From Micromonospora sediminicola (GTDB lineage: Bacteria; Actinomycetota; Actinomycetes; Mycobacteriales; Micromonosporaceae), in NCBI RefSeq assembly GCF_900089585.1, contig NZ_FLRH01000004.1:551001-615000 (forward strand): a stretch of DNA of 64,000 nucleotides, in the 5' to 3' direction. Below, in pieces: positions 34,548 through 41,164 of this stretch. Numbering within the stretch: position 1 is the stretch's first letter; the number at the start of each line of letters is the position of its first letter. The notes beneath the pieces are model-generated. The model made no database searches and was not told the DNA's origin. It saw nothing but the letters and a program-made list of their open reading frames with translations. The translations under genes were made by a program, and so were the position numbers.

Positions 34548-34617
34548 TGTCGTCGGGCGGGCCCGAACCGCCCCTTCCTCATCAGGGAAGCGCTCTGACC
34601 AGCTGAGCTACGACGAC
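34548..34617 (-). tRNA. tRNA-Ile(GAT), shortened variable loop
   Basis: GTCGTCG acceptor, loop CTGATGA. Only one base separates the anticodon stem from the T-stem, where four or five are usual, giving a 70-base gene. CCA is encoded. Confidence 0.75.
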
Positions 34618-34644
34618 CTGGCGGCTCGGCCACCTCTGCGTGCG

Positions 34645-34716
34645 CGCCCCGTGCCGGGATCGAACCGGCGACCCTCCGCTCGACAGGCGGATGCTCTCCC
34701 ACTGAGCCAACGGGAC
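34645..34716 (-). tRNA. tRNA-Asp(GTC)
   Basis: GTCCCGT acceptor (one T-G pair), loop CTGTCGA, G73 as required for Asp, 72 bases. Confidence 0.9.
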
Positions 34717-34720
34717 CTGG

Positions 34721-34794
34721 TGGAGTCGGGCGGAGTCGAACCGCCGGCCTCTTCGGTGCGAACGAAGCGCTGCTACCACCTGAGCTACGACCCC
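34721..34794 (-). tRNA. tRNA-Ala(CGC)
   Basis: Acceptor GGGGTCG pairs with CGACTCC and keeps the G3-T70 pair that specifies alanine. Loop TTCGCAC, A73, CCA encoded, 74 bases. Confidence 0.92.
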
Positions 34795-34799
34795 ATGCG

Positions 34800-34873
34800 T
34801 ACCCGGAGCGCGATTCGAACGCGCACTGTCCCCGCCCTGAACGGGGTGCCTCCTGCCGTTGGGCTACCCGGGC
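34800..34873 (-). tRNA. tRNA with Leu(CAG) anticodon but class I body
   Basis: Loop TTCAGGG gives CAG, a leucine anticodon, but the gene is only 74 bases with a five-base variable loop, whereas all ordinary leucine tRNAs have a long variable arm. The D-arm (GCCCAACGGCAGG) and T-arm closely match the Leu(GAG) gene at 34962. The amino acid charged is uncertain. Confidence 0.7.
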
Positions 34874-34883
34874 ATGTACTGCG

Positions 34884-34957
34884 TGCCGACGCCCGGCCTC
34901 GAACCGGGGGCCTCTCCGTCATGAGCGGAGCGCTCTGGCCATCTGAGCTACGTCGGC
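34884..34957 (-). tRNA. tRNA-Met(CAT)
   Basis: GCCGACG acceptor fully paired including position 1-72, so not an initiator. Loop CTCATGA, 74 bases, A73. A modified C34 reading AUA as Ile cannot be excluded. Confidence 0.85.
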
Positions 34958-34961
34958 GCGG

Positions 34962-35034
34962 TGCCCTCGGCGCGAGTCGAACGCGCACTGGCGACGTCCT
35001 CAACGTCGGGCCTCTGCCGTTGGGCTACGAGGGC
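34962..35034 (-). tRNA. tRNA with Leu(GAG) anticodon but class I body
   Basis: GCCCTCG acceptor, loop TTGAGGA giving GAG, variable loop of five bases, 73 bases total. Same D-arm and T-arm type as the CAG gene. The absence of the class II arm is anomalous for leucine. Confidence 0.7.
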
Positions 35035-35040
35035 GTGGCG

Positions 35041-35112
35041 CTCCCGGGCCAGGATTCGAACCCAGCTCTCCGCATCCAGAGTGCGGCGTCTTGCCGACTA
35101 GACGACCCGGGA
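35041..35112 (-). tRNA. tRNA-Gln(CTG)
   Basis: TCCCGGG/CCCGGGA acceptor with G73, loop CTCTGGA, T-loop TTCGAAT, 72 bases. Confidence 0.9.
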
Positions 35113-35117
35113 AGGCG

Positions 35118-35189
35118 AGCGGCCGGCGGGCATCGAACCCGCTTTTCGGTTTGGAAGACCGACGTGTCCGCCGACTTCACCACGACCGC
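35118..35189 (-). tRNA. tRNA-Gly(TCC)
   Basis: GCGGTCG acceptor, loop CTTCCAA, T73 as usual for Gly, 72 bases. Confidence 0.9.
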
Positions 35190-35204
35190 ATGGCATGTCC
35201 TGCG

Positions 35205-35277
35205 TAGGCCGTACGGGACTCGAACCCGTAACCGTCCGGCTGAGAACCGGATGAGCTGCCAATTGCTCCAACGGCCC
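35205..35277 (-). tRNA. tRNA-Glu(CTC)
   Basis: Acceptor GGGCCGT with a G1-T72 pair, loop TTCTCAG giving CTC, 73 bases. The D-arm (GGAGCAATTGGCAGCTC) is unlike the Glu(TTC) gene, so identity rests on the anticodon. Confidence 0.8.
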
Positions 35278-35318
35278 GTGAAGACGCCCTCCCCGGTTGT
35301 CAGAAGGGCATCCGAACG

Positions 35319-35391
35319 TGGAGAAGAGGGGAATCGAACCCCTGACCTCCGCCCTGCCGAGGCGGCGCTCTACCAGCTGAGCTACAACCCC
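35319..35391 (-). tRNA. tRNA-Ala(GGC)-like, degenerate
   Basis: Loop TCGGCAG gives GGC but with C33. G3-T70 is kept, yet acceptor positions 5-68 and 6-67 are T-T mismatches. Possibly decaying. Confidence 0.65.
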
Positions 35392-35395
35392 ATGG

Positions 35396-35467
35396 TCCGG
35401 GACCAGCGAGTCGAACGCTGTTTCTCCCGCTCCCAAAGCGGGCGGGTTACCGTCTCCCTCGTCCCGG
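35396..35467 (-). tRNA. tRNA-Pro(TGG)
   Basis: CCGGGAC acceptor with C1-G72 and A73, features of proline tRNA. Loop TTTGGGA, CCA encoded, 72 bases. Confidence 0.88.
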
Positions 35468-35477
35468 AGGGTATCGC

Positions 35478-35509
35478 CCCCGGCCGGCCCGTGCGGGCGC
35501 CGGCCGGGG
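35478..35509. terminator. Hairpin inside the tRNA array
   Basis: CCCCGGCCGGC (35478-35488) pairs with GCCGGCCGGGG (35499-35509) around a 10-base loop and is followed on the plus strand by TCTTTCC. It separates tRNA-Trp from the other 18 tRNAs and could stop or process transcripts. Confidence 0.5.
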
Positions 35510-35575
35510 TCTTTCCATGCCATCCACTGTGGAATTGAGAACCAACGACGCCTCCGGCCGGGGCCGGGACGAAAG

Positions 35576-35648
35576 CAGGGGCGACAGGATTCGAACCTGC
35601 GACCTTCGGTTTTGGAGACCGGTGCTCTACCAGTTGAGCTACGCCCCT
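35576..35648 (-). tRNA. tRNA-Trp(CCA)
   Basis: AGGGGCG/CGCCCCT acceptor with G73, loop CTCCAAA, normal arms, 73 bases. It is the 5'-most gene and the most canonical; 108 bases separate it from tRNA-Pro. Confidence 0.93.
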
Positions 35649-35671
35649 ATGCGGTTGTCCGGGTAACGAAA

Positions 35672-35704
35672 AAGCCGCCCTGTCCCGGTCGGGGTGGGCG
35701 GCTT
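35672..35704 (-). terminator. Intrinsic terminator between the 43-codon gene and tRNA-Trp
   Basis: Read on the minus strand, AAGCCGCCC (35704-35696) pairs with GGGCGGCTT (35680-35672) and runs into TTTTTCG. It ends the small gene upstream or acts as an attenuator for the array. Confidence 0.75.
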
Positions 35705-35721
35705 GTCAGCTTCCGCTGGCG

Positions 35722-35853
35722 CTATTCGCGCCGCCACCCCGGCTTCCAGTTCTGCTCGCTCGCGCACAGATCGTGGGCTCGCCCGATCGCACGCAGCACG
35801 ACACCGCCGCGCGGCATGAGCCGCATGGTTTCGGTGGAGACGTACTGCCGCAC
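35722..35853 (-). CDS. 43-codon gene upstream of the tRNA array
   Basis: A small basic protein with a GTG start after GGGAG. It reads RQYVSTETMRLMPRGGVVLR then AIGRAHDLCASEQNWKPGW. No family known. It sits between an inverted repeat (35882-35902) and a strong terminator (35672-35704), a self-contained unit just before the tRNA genes. Confidence 0.55.
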   Translation of the reverse strand: MRQYVSTETMRLMPRGGVVLRAIGRAHDLCASEQNWKPGWRRE

Positions 35854-35881
35854 GGGAAACTCCCTGGTTCGATCCGGTTGA

Positions 35882-35902
35882 CCTTGCCGTTTTACGGTAA
35901 GG
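35882..35902. promoter_or_regulatory. Inverted repeat before the 43-codon gene
   Basis: CCTTGCCGT and ACGGTAAGG form 9-bp arms with one mismatch around TTT, about 30 bases upstream of the GTG. It may be an operator or an RNA hairpin; the regulator is unknown. Confidence 0.45.
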
Positions 35903-35982
35903 CCGACGTCCGCGGAAGGCAAAGGATATTCGCTACGCGCATATCTGCGGTGGCTGCCGTCAGGATCCACCCGCTCGGGTCG

Positions 35983-36564
35983 TCAGCGGCGGACCCGGTA
36001 GCGCAGGTGAAGCACCCGGCTGCCCTGCACCACCTCGTCCGGCCCTTCCAACAGGTGCTGCGCGTCCACCGACCCGAAGAAGCGTTTGCCGGACCCGAAC
36101 ACGACGGGTACGACGTCCATGCGTACCTCGTCGACCAGGCCCGCGGCGAGCACCTGGCCACCGACGTCACCGGCGGCGACCTCGACCGTGCGCTCCCCCG
36201 CCAGCTCCTGCGCCCTGGCTACGGCCGCCTCCACGCCGTCGACGAAGTGGAACGGCGCGTCGCGGTCCCAGCCCTCGGGTGCCGGCCGGTGCGTCACGAC
36301 GACCACGTGGTCGATCCCGCCCGGAGGCTTCCCGTCCCAGCCGTCCGTCAGGTCGAAGACGTGCCGGCCGACGACCGTCACCCCGATCCGGTCCCAGTAC
36401 GGCCGGGTGTAGTCGTAGGACGTCTGCGACACCGTCAGCCCGCCGCCGGCGTCCAACGGGACGTCACCACTGGTCAGCCACTCGAACAGCGGCCCGGGCT
36501 GGTCGTTCTCGTCCGCGACGAAGCCGTCGACCGACACCGAGCTGTACATGACGACTGTGCCCAC
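35983..36564 (-). CDS. Dihydrofolate reductase/RibD C-terminal family protein
   Basis: 193 residues from a GTG after AGGAG. YSSVSVDGFVADENDQPGPL is the family opening, followed by VGRHVFDLTDGWDGKPPGG, VAAGDVGGQVLAAGLVDEVR and VPVVFGSGKRFFGS. These yield a NADPH-dependent DHFR-like fold acting on an unknown pterin- or riboflavin-like substrate. The AraC gene is 65 bases upstream in the same direction and may regulate it. Confidence 0.88.
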   Translation of the reverse strand: MGTVVMYSSVSVDGFVADENDQPGPLFEWLTSGDVPLDAGGGLTVSQTSYDYTRPYWDRIGVTVVGRHVFDLTDGWDGKPPGGIDHVVVVTHRPAPEGWDRDAPFHFVDGVEAAVARAQELAGERTVEVAAGDVGGQVLAAGLVDEVRMDVVPVVFGSGKRFFGSVDAQHLLEGPDEVVQGSRVLHLRYRVRR

Positions 36565-36629
36565 GGGGGTCTCCTCTGCTCGGGGACGCCTCAAGCTAGC
36601 GTGTCGAGGGCTGCCGCTCTTGTAGGAAA

Positions 36630-37475
36630 TCAATCGGCCGGCAGCGGCCAGCCGTCCAGCACGTGACCGGGATGTTCGCGCAGGAACCGCCGCCGGACCT
36701 CGACGTACCGGGTCGGCGTGAGCCCGGTGAACGCTCGGAACTCGTGGCCGAAGTGGGCCTGGTCGAAGTAGCCGGCGCGACCGGCGAGGTCGCCCCAGTC
36801 GACCGGTTCGGCGGGGTCGATCGAGAACACGGCGGTGGCGAAACGGTGGGCGCGGGCCAGCCGCTTCGGCGTGACGCCGACGAGGTGCTTGAACCGCTGC
36901 GCCAGATGGGTGCTGCTGACACCGGCTGCCACGCTCAGGTCGCCGATGGCGACCGCTCCGCCGGCCGCCGCGATGACGCCGCTCGTCCGGCGCACCAGCC
37001 CCAGCCCGGCGGTCTCGCCCAGCCGTCGCGTCAGCTCCTCCTCGAGCAGCGTCAGCATCTGCTGCGGCCCGGCCGCCGTGGCCAGCCGGTCTCGCAGCTC
37101 CGCGACGGCGGGCCGGCCCCAGACCTGCTCGATCGTCACCGGCCGGTCGCACAGCTCGACGGCGGGCATCGGCAGGAACGGCGCCAACCCCCACGGCTTG
37201 ACGTGCGCGCCGACGGACCGGGTCCGCGGCGGATAGCTGAACTCCAGCGCCCGGGTGGGCGTGGTGACCACGCAGCCGTCGGCGTACTCGGCCGCGCCGA
37301 GGTCGGCGCCGGCGCGGATGCGGAACGGCGCACCGAGGTTGACGATGAGCAACGCCGCCGGCATCGGCGGCAGTGTCAACCGGGCGTACGGCGGCGCACC
37401 CTCCAGGTAGTAGAGGTCGTCGATCAGCCCGTTCAGCGGCGGTCGCGGCACTCGGGACACGTACTCCACGCCCAC
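36630..37475 (-). CDS. AraC-family transcriptional regulator
   Basis: 281 residues. The N-terminal ligand domain (LPPMPAALLIVNLGAPFRIR) is of the DUF6597 type; the C-terminal HTH pair is clear (IGDLSVAAGVSSTHLAQRFK and AGYFDQAHFGHEFRAFTG, then LTPTRYVEVRRRFLRE). Two GTG codons (37475 and 37469) could start it, neither with a strong ribosome site. It probably activates or represses the DHFR-like gene downstream. Confidence 0.87.
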   Translation of the reverse strand: MGVEYVSRVPRPPLNGLIDDLYYLEGAPPYARLTLPPMPAALLIVNLGAPFRIRAGADLGAAEYADGCVVTTPTRALEFSYPPRTRSVGAHVKPWGLAPFLPMPAVELCDRPVTIEQVWGRPAVAELRDRLATAAGPQQMLTLLEEELTRRLGETAGLGLVRRTSGVIAAAGGAVAIGDLSVAAGVSSTHLAQRFKHLVGVTPKRLARAHRFATAVFSIDPAEPVDWGDLAGRAGYFDQAHFGHEFRAFTGLTPTRYVEVRRRFLREHPGHVLDGWPLPAD

Positions 37476-37554
37476 AGCATCGCCGACATCGCGCGCCGGG
37501 GCGGTCCAGCCGCGCCGCCGCCGGGGCACGTCGTCGCGGGCCGCGGACGGTGGA

Positions 37555-38580
37555 TCACCTCTCGGCGAGGGTGACCCGGACGGCGAGCAGGTCCCCGGCG
37601 GCGTCGCGATCGACCTGGACCGGGAAGACCCCGTCACCCCAGCTGGTCATCGCGAACAGGATCTGCGCGTCGCCGAGGGCCAGGGTCCCGCTCTCCGTGT
37701 CGCTGGCCCGCACCTGGCGCATCACCTCCCAGTGGTGCGAGTGCGGCCGGAAGTCCACGGCCAGCTTGCGACCGGGCTCGGCGTCGCGCCAGGCCTGCAC
37801 GGTCGTCGCCCGCCGCAGAGCCGAGCGCAGCGGCAGGTCCGTCCAGCCGTAGCTCCCCTCGTCACCCGGTGCGGCCAGCGGTTCGGCGGTGAACTCCCGG
37901 GCCGCCGTCGGGGCGTCGACACCCCAGAACGCGACGTCGGCGAGACCGTCCAACGGCTCCTCGTGGCGCCACGACGCGAGTGCGTCGGCGTCGGCGAAGG
38001 CCGGCCGAGCCGCGTCGACACCCACCATGCCCACGTCGACAGTGGTGGCGACGGGCGCGTCACGGACCCGGACGATGATCTGGGACCAGCCGTCCCACGG
38101 CCCGTCGGAACGTTCCGCCTGCACCGCGACGGTCCCGGCGGGAAGACCGTCCACCGCCACCGCGGGCATCCCGAAGACCCTGAACCCCGGCTGGCGTTCC
38201 ACCGCGCACCGCCGCGCCCGCTCCCGGTGCGGCACCTGCTGTTGCGCGCGCTCCACCGCAGCCGTCCACCCGTGCTCCCGGCAGTGATCGCCGAACCGTT
38301 GCGCCCAGCTGTCGCCGTGTGAGGCGGGAATGTCGTAGTGGTACCGCCCGGGCCGTACCGGGAACGACGCCCCCGCCGGCTCGGCGTCCGGGCCGACCAC
38401 CGCGTAGTCGGCGGAACCGGCGACCTCAGCCAGCAGGTCCGGATCCTCGAATCCCAGACCGCGCGGGTCGAGCTCGTTCGGCGGCCTGCTTCCCGACCAC
38501 ATGCCCAGCATCCCGCCGTCGATGATGACGAGTTGGCCGGACGGGCACCGAACCTCGCCGAGCGTGACAATCTCTCCCAT
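37555..38580 (-). CDS. Hypothetical protein with DUF4241-like end
   Basis: 341 residues. The N-terminal half opens VTLGEVRCPSGQLVIIDGGM and contains ASFPVRPGRYHYDIPAS; the C-terminus ILFAMTSWGDGVFPVQVDRD resembles DUF4241. DUF4241 proteins often occur near toxin-immunity loci, but nothing here proves such a role. The frame extends far upstream without a ribosome site and is not used. Confidence 0.6.
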   Translation of the reverse strand: MGEIVTLGEVRCPSGQLVIIDGGMLGMWSGSRPPNELDPRGLGFEDPDLLAEVAGSADYAVVGPDAEPAGASFPVRPGRYHYDIPASHGDSWAQRFGDHCREHGWTAAVERAQQQVPHRERARRCAVERQPGFRVFGMPAVAVDGLPAGTVAVQAERSDGPWDGWSQIIVRVRDAPVATTVDVGMVGVDAARPAFADADALASWRHEEPLDGLADVAFWGVDAPTAAREFTAEPLAAPGDEGSYGWTDLPLRSALRRATTVQAWRDAEPGRKLAVDFRPHSHHWEVMRQVRASDTESGTLALGDAQILFAMTSWGDGVFPVQVDRDAAGDLLAVRVTLAER

Positions 38581-38630
38581 GGCGCGGCAGTCTATGCAGC
38601 CGCCGGCACGAGCAGGGGCGACTGAGCGCG

Positions 38631-39140
38631 CTACTCGCCGAGCGGCCCAGCGGCGAGCTCGGCTACGACGTCGAGGTGCCCGAGGTGACGGGCGTACTCC
38701 TGCACGAGGTGGAACAACACGCGTTCCAGCGTCGCCGGCGCCGCCTCGTCCCACCTCGGGCCGGGAGCGCCCACCGTCGTCAGGTCGTTGTTCGCGACCA
38801 CGGAGGCGGTGTGTGCGCCCTGGGCGCGGAGCGCCGCCGTCAGGCTGTCGCGTGTCTCGTCGGGCGCCACGTGCCACCGGTCCCCGCGCCGGTCGCCCCA
38901 GGGTTCGGCGATCTGGGTGCCCTCGAAGCCCCACTCGATCCAGCGAAGCTCGACGTAGCGCAAGTGTTTGAGCAGTTCGAGGGGGGTCCACCCGGAGGGA
39001 AGCCGGCTGCGCCGCACCTCGTCGTCGGGTAGTGCGTCCACCTTGGACAGGAGGGTCTCCCGGAAGAAGTCCAGGTATCCCAGGAAGACCTCGTCGCGTC
39101 CCGATGCGGGAGTCGTCGGTGCGGGAAAGGGCATCGCCAT
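38631..39140 (-). CDS. DinB/DUF664 family protein
   Basis: 169 residues, the third DinB-type protein in the window: EVFLGYLDFFRETLLSKVDA, WTPLELLKHLRYVELRWIEW, and HLVQEYARHLGHLDVVAELA with the metal His residues. It belongs to the shorter branch that begins with a DinB_2-like helix. Two ATGs (39140 and 39134) are possible. The probable role is thiol-dependent transfer or detoxification. Confidence 0.85.
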   Translation of the reverse strand: MAMPFPAPTTPASGRDEVFLGYLDFFRETLLSKVDALPDDEVRRSRLPSGWTPLELLKHLRYVELRWIEWGFEGTQIAEPWGDRRGDRWHVAPDETRDSLTAALRAQGAHTASVVANNDLTTVGAPGPRWDEAAPATLERVLFHLVQEYARHLGHLDVVAELAAGPLGE

Positions 39141-39218
39141 GTCGCCATTGTCCGCGTGCCGCGCCTCCGGTGTCGGCGGAGCCGTGGACGATCGCGCCCG
39201 TGGCAACTTCCAGGATGC

Positions 39219-39437
39219 TCACCGCAGCCACCCCAGGAAGCGGCGGTGCAGCAGCCCGGCCGGCATCCAGTGCAGGTCCTGCGCCGCCCGGGCCAACTGC
39301 GCACCCATGTACAACGCCAGCGACACCCGCGCGCCCGCGAACTCCGCCCGCAGTTCCCGCCGCCGCGTCTCGCACGGCCAGGGAGCCGCGCACCCATCAC
39401 AACTCCACACCGGCAGGACCGGCCCGTGGGTGCTCAC
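39219..39437 (-). CDS. Small Cys-motif protein of an XRE-linked locus
   Basis: 72 residues. Starts as GTG in GTGA overlap with the preceding micro-gene. CDGCAAPWPCETRRRELRAE has a CxxC...C cluster that could bind zinc; the rest is helical (LALYMGAQLARAAQDL). The same kind of protein recurs near XRE regulators in Micromonosporaceae, from memory. Role unknown. Confidence 0.65.
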   Translation of the reverse strand: MSTHGPVLPVWSCDGCAAPWPCETRRRELRAEFAGARVSLALYMGAQLARAAQDLHWMPAGLLHRRFLGWLR

Positions 39438-39541
39438 CCGCGACCTCCGAGCAGGGTCGCGGTGAGCAGCCGCGCCTGCCGGCTGGTCATTTCCAGGCCC
39501 TGCAGGTGTACGCGCAGGATGCGCTGCTCCTGACCCCTCAC
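39434..39541 (-). CDS. 35-codon linking micro-gene
   Basis: GTG start overlaps the upstream stop (GTGA) and its own stop overlaps the next GTG in the same way. The peptide ILRVHLQGLEMTSRQARLLT is amphipathic. Too small for family assignment; the double overlap argues that it is translated. Confidence 0.5.
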   Translation of the reverse strand: MRGQEQRILRVHLQGLEMTSRQARLLTATLLGGRG

Positions 39542-39720
39542 CGCTCCTCCCCCGGCCAGTGCGCGACACCGATCGGAACGCGGTGCCGGACTCGACACGG
39601 CAGCTCGCCGCCACAGCGGCATACCCACCGCCACCGCCGCCACGACCACGCCGGCCGATGCCGTCGCGCGAGGGTCAACGCCGTTGCCGAGAGGTACTCG
39701 TCGTACGAGACGCGCCGCAC
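39538..39720 (-). CDS. 60-residue Trp/Arg-rich protein of an XRE-linked locus
   Basis: GTG start with GGGAGG six bases before it. VSYDEYLSATALTLARRHRP then WRRWRWVCRCGGELPCR contains a CxC...C cluster and a basic aromatic patch that could bind DNA or metal. First of three overlapping micro-genes downstream of an XRE-TPR regulator on the same strand. Confidence 0.65.
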   Translation of the reverse strand: MRRVSYDEYLSATALTLARRHRPAWSWRRWRWVCRCGGELPCRVRHRVPIGVAHWPGEER

Positions 39721-39739
39721 GTAGCCTCCCCCGTCGTCA

Positions 39740-39761
39740 CGAGGGCGGCCCTCCGCCCTCG
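39740..39761. terminator. Hairpin between the XRE gene and the micro-genes
   Basis: CGAGGGCGG (39740-39748) and CCGCCCTCG (39753-39761) form a perfect 9-bp stem with a CCCT loop, 19 bases before the start of the 60-residue gene. It may end the regulator transcript or reduce read-through. Confidence 0.55.
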
Positions 39762-39872
39762 AAGCTGAGAGGGACGCGGCGACCAGGCGACACCCGCACC
39801 GCCCGCCGCATCCCGTGAGCAGCAAGCTACGGTGTGTGGCGGGGCGGAACGGGTAGGGTTCGTACCCCTGTG

Positions 39873-41084
39873 TCAGGACAGGAGCCCGACCTTCACTGCG
39901 AGATCGCGGGCCTCGTCGCGGGTAGGGCGCGGGCCGTCGAGCAGGTCCACGGTGATCTGGCGGGCGTACCCGTTGAAGCGGATCGTCTCCGGGGCCGACT
40001 CGTACGCCCGCCGCAGCGTCGCGACGGCCGTCTCCCGGTCGCCCTTGCCGTAGTGCGCCCGCGCGACCTCAATGAGGTGGCGAGCCCGTCGCGGCCGCGA
40101 CGGGATGGCCGACGAGTCATGGCGGCGGGCCTGCCGCACCGCCTCGCCTGACTTCTGCAGCTCCACCGCGACCGTCACCGCGTGGGCGCCCATGATGACC
40201 CGGGAGAACGAGGTCTGCGGCTGGTAGAACTCCTGCGGCAGGCGTTGCGCCACACGGTCGGCGCGATCCCAGTACCGCCAGGCCCGACCCTCCTCGCCGG
40301 CTCGGGCGGCGGTGTAGGCCGCCTCGAAGTTCAGCGCTCCCCACAGAGCCAGCAGGTTCGTGTTCCCGTCGGCGATGCGCGGCTCCAGGGCCGACAGGAC
40401 GTCCAGCGTCACCGCCGTCGCGGTGTCCCAGTCCCCGGCGTCCCGATGCACCTGGCACAGGAACCACCCCGCGACAGCCAACGCCTCCGGGTCGCCGGAC
40501 TCCTGCGCCGCCACCATCGACCGGTCCGCGACCCGCCACAGCAACTCGGCAGCGGGCTGGTAGGCGAGGAACATCTGCGTCAGCCCGAATGTCTCCGCCA
40601 CCAGGGCCTGCGCCTGCCGACGCTCCTCCCCCTCGTACGCCAGGGCGGCGCGCTGCACGTCGCGCAGCAGCCCCGGCAGCAACCCGCCCAGCACCGTACG
40701 GTGATCGGACGCCTGGTGGCGGGCCCGCCATGCCGTCGCAAGCCGGTCCCGCAGGCTCGTCAACGACTCCGCGGACGTCTCGCCGGAGAGCACGAAGCGG
40801 TTCACCGCGTCCCGAACGGAGGCCAACGCCGGATGCTCCGGCCCGTTGACCACGGCGGACCGGTCGCTCAACTCACCGGCCAGCACCGACACCTCGACCT
40901 TCAGGGCGCGCGCGATGCGATCCAGCATGTGGATGCGAGGCGGCAGGATGCGATCGGTCTCCACCGCCTTGACCCACTCGGCGCTGCGGCCCACCAGGCC
41001 GCCGAGCACCGCGCGGGTCTTCCCGGACCGCTCCCGGTAGACCTTCAACCGCTGCCCGAAGGTCAGTTCCGGCAAGGATTCCAT
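39873..41084 (-). CDS. XRE-family regulator with TPR-like C-terminus
   Basis: 403 residues. The N-terminal HTH (FGQRLKVYRERSGKTRAVLG, then GRSAEWVKAVETDRILPPR) is followed by some 300 residues of helical repeats of the actinobacterial BldD/AfsR-like TPR type (ALAVAGWFLCQVHRDAGDWD, ARAHYGKGDRETAVATLRRA). AGGAGG lies six bases before the ATG. Probably controls itself and the micro-gene trio. A second such regulator lies at 59203. Confidence 0.85.
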   Translation of the reverse strand: MESLPELTFGQRLKVYRERSGKTRAVLGGLVGRSAEWVKAVETDRILPPRIHMLDRIARALKVEVSVLAGELSDRSAVVNGPEHPALASVRDAVNRFVLSGETSAESLTSLRDRLATAWRARHQASDHRTVLGGLLPGLLRDVQRAALAYEGEERRQAQALVAETFGLTQMFLAYQPAAELLWRVADRSMVAAQESGDPEALAVAGWFLCQVHRDAGDWDTATAVTLDVLSALEPRIADGNTNLLALWGALNFEAAYTAARAGEEGRAWRYWDRADRVAQRLPQEFYQPQTSFSRVIMGAHAVTVAVELQKSGEAVRQARRHDSSAIPSRPRRARHLIEVARAHYGKGDRETAVATLRRAYESAPETIRFNGYARQITVDLLDGPRPTRDEARDLAVKVGLLS

Positions 41085-41164
41085 CCTGGACCTCCTCGTC
41101 GCGCGCACGCGCCAACGGCACCCGGGCGCCGTTCACCAACGCTACCCGACCGGTCGTCCAACCC

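Noticed and set aside
34651..35538. 295-codon plus-strand frame
   Set aside because: Lies entirely across minus-strand tRNA genes; an artefact of repeated tRNA sequence.
35576..35648. tRNA-Trp as part of the secE-nusG cluster
   Set aside because: No secE, nusG or ribosomal protein genes lie next to it.
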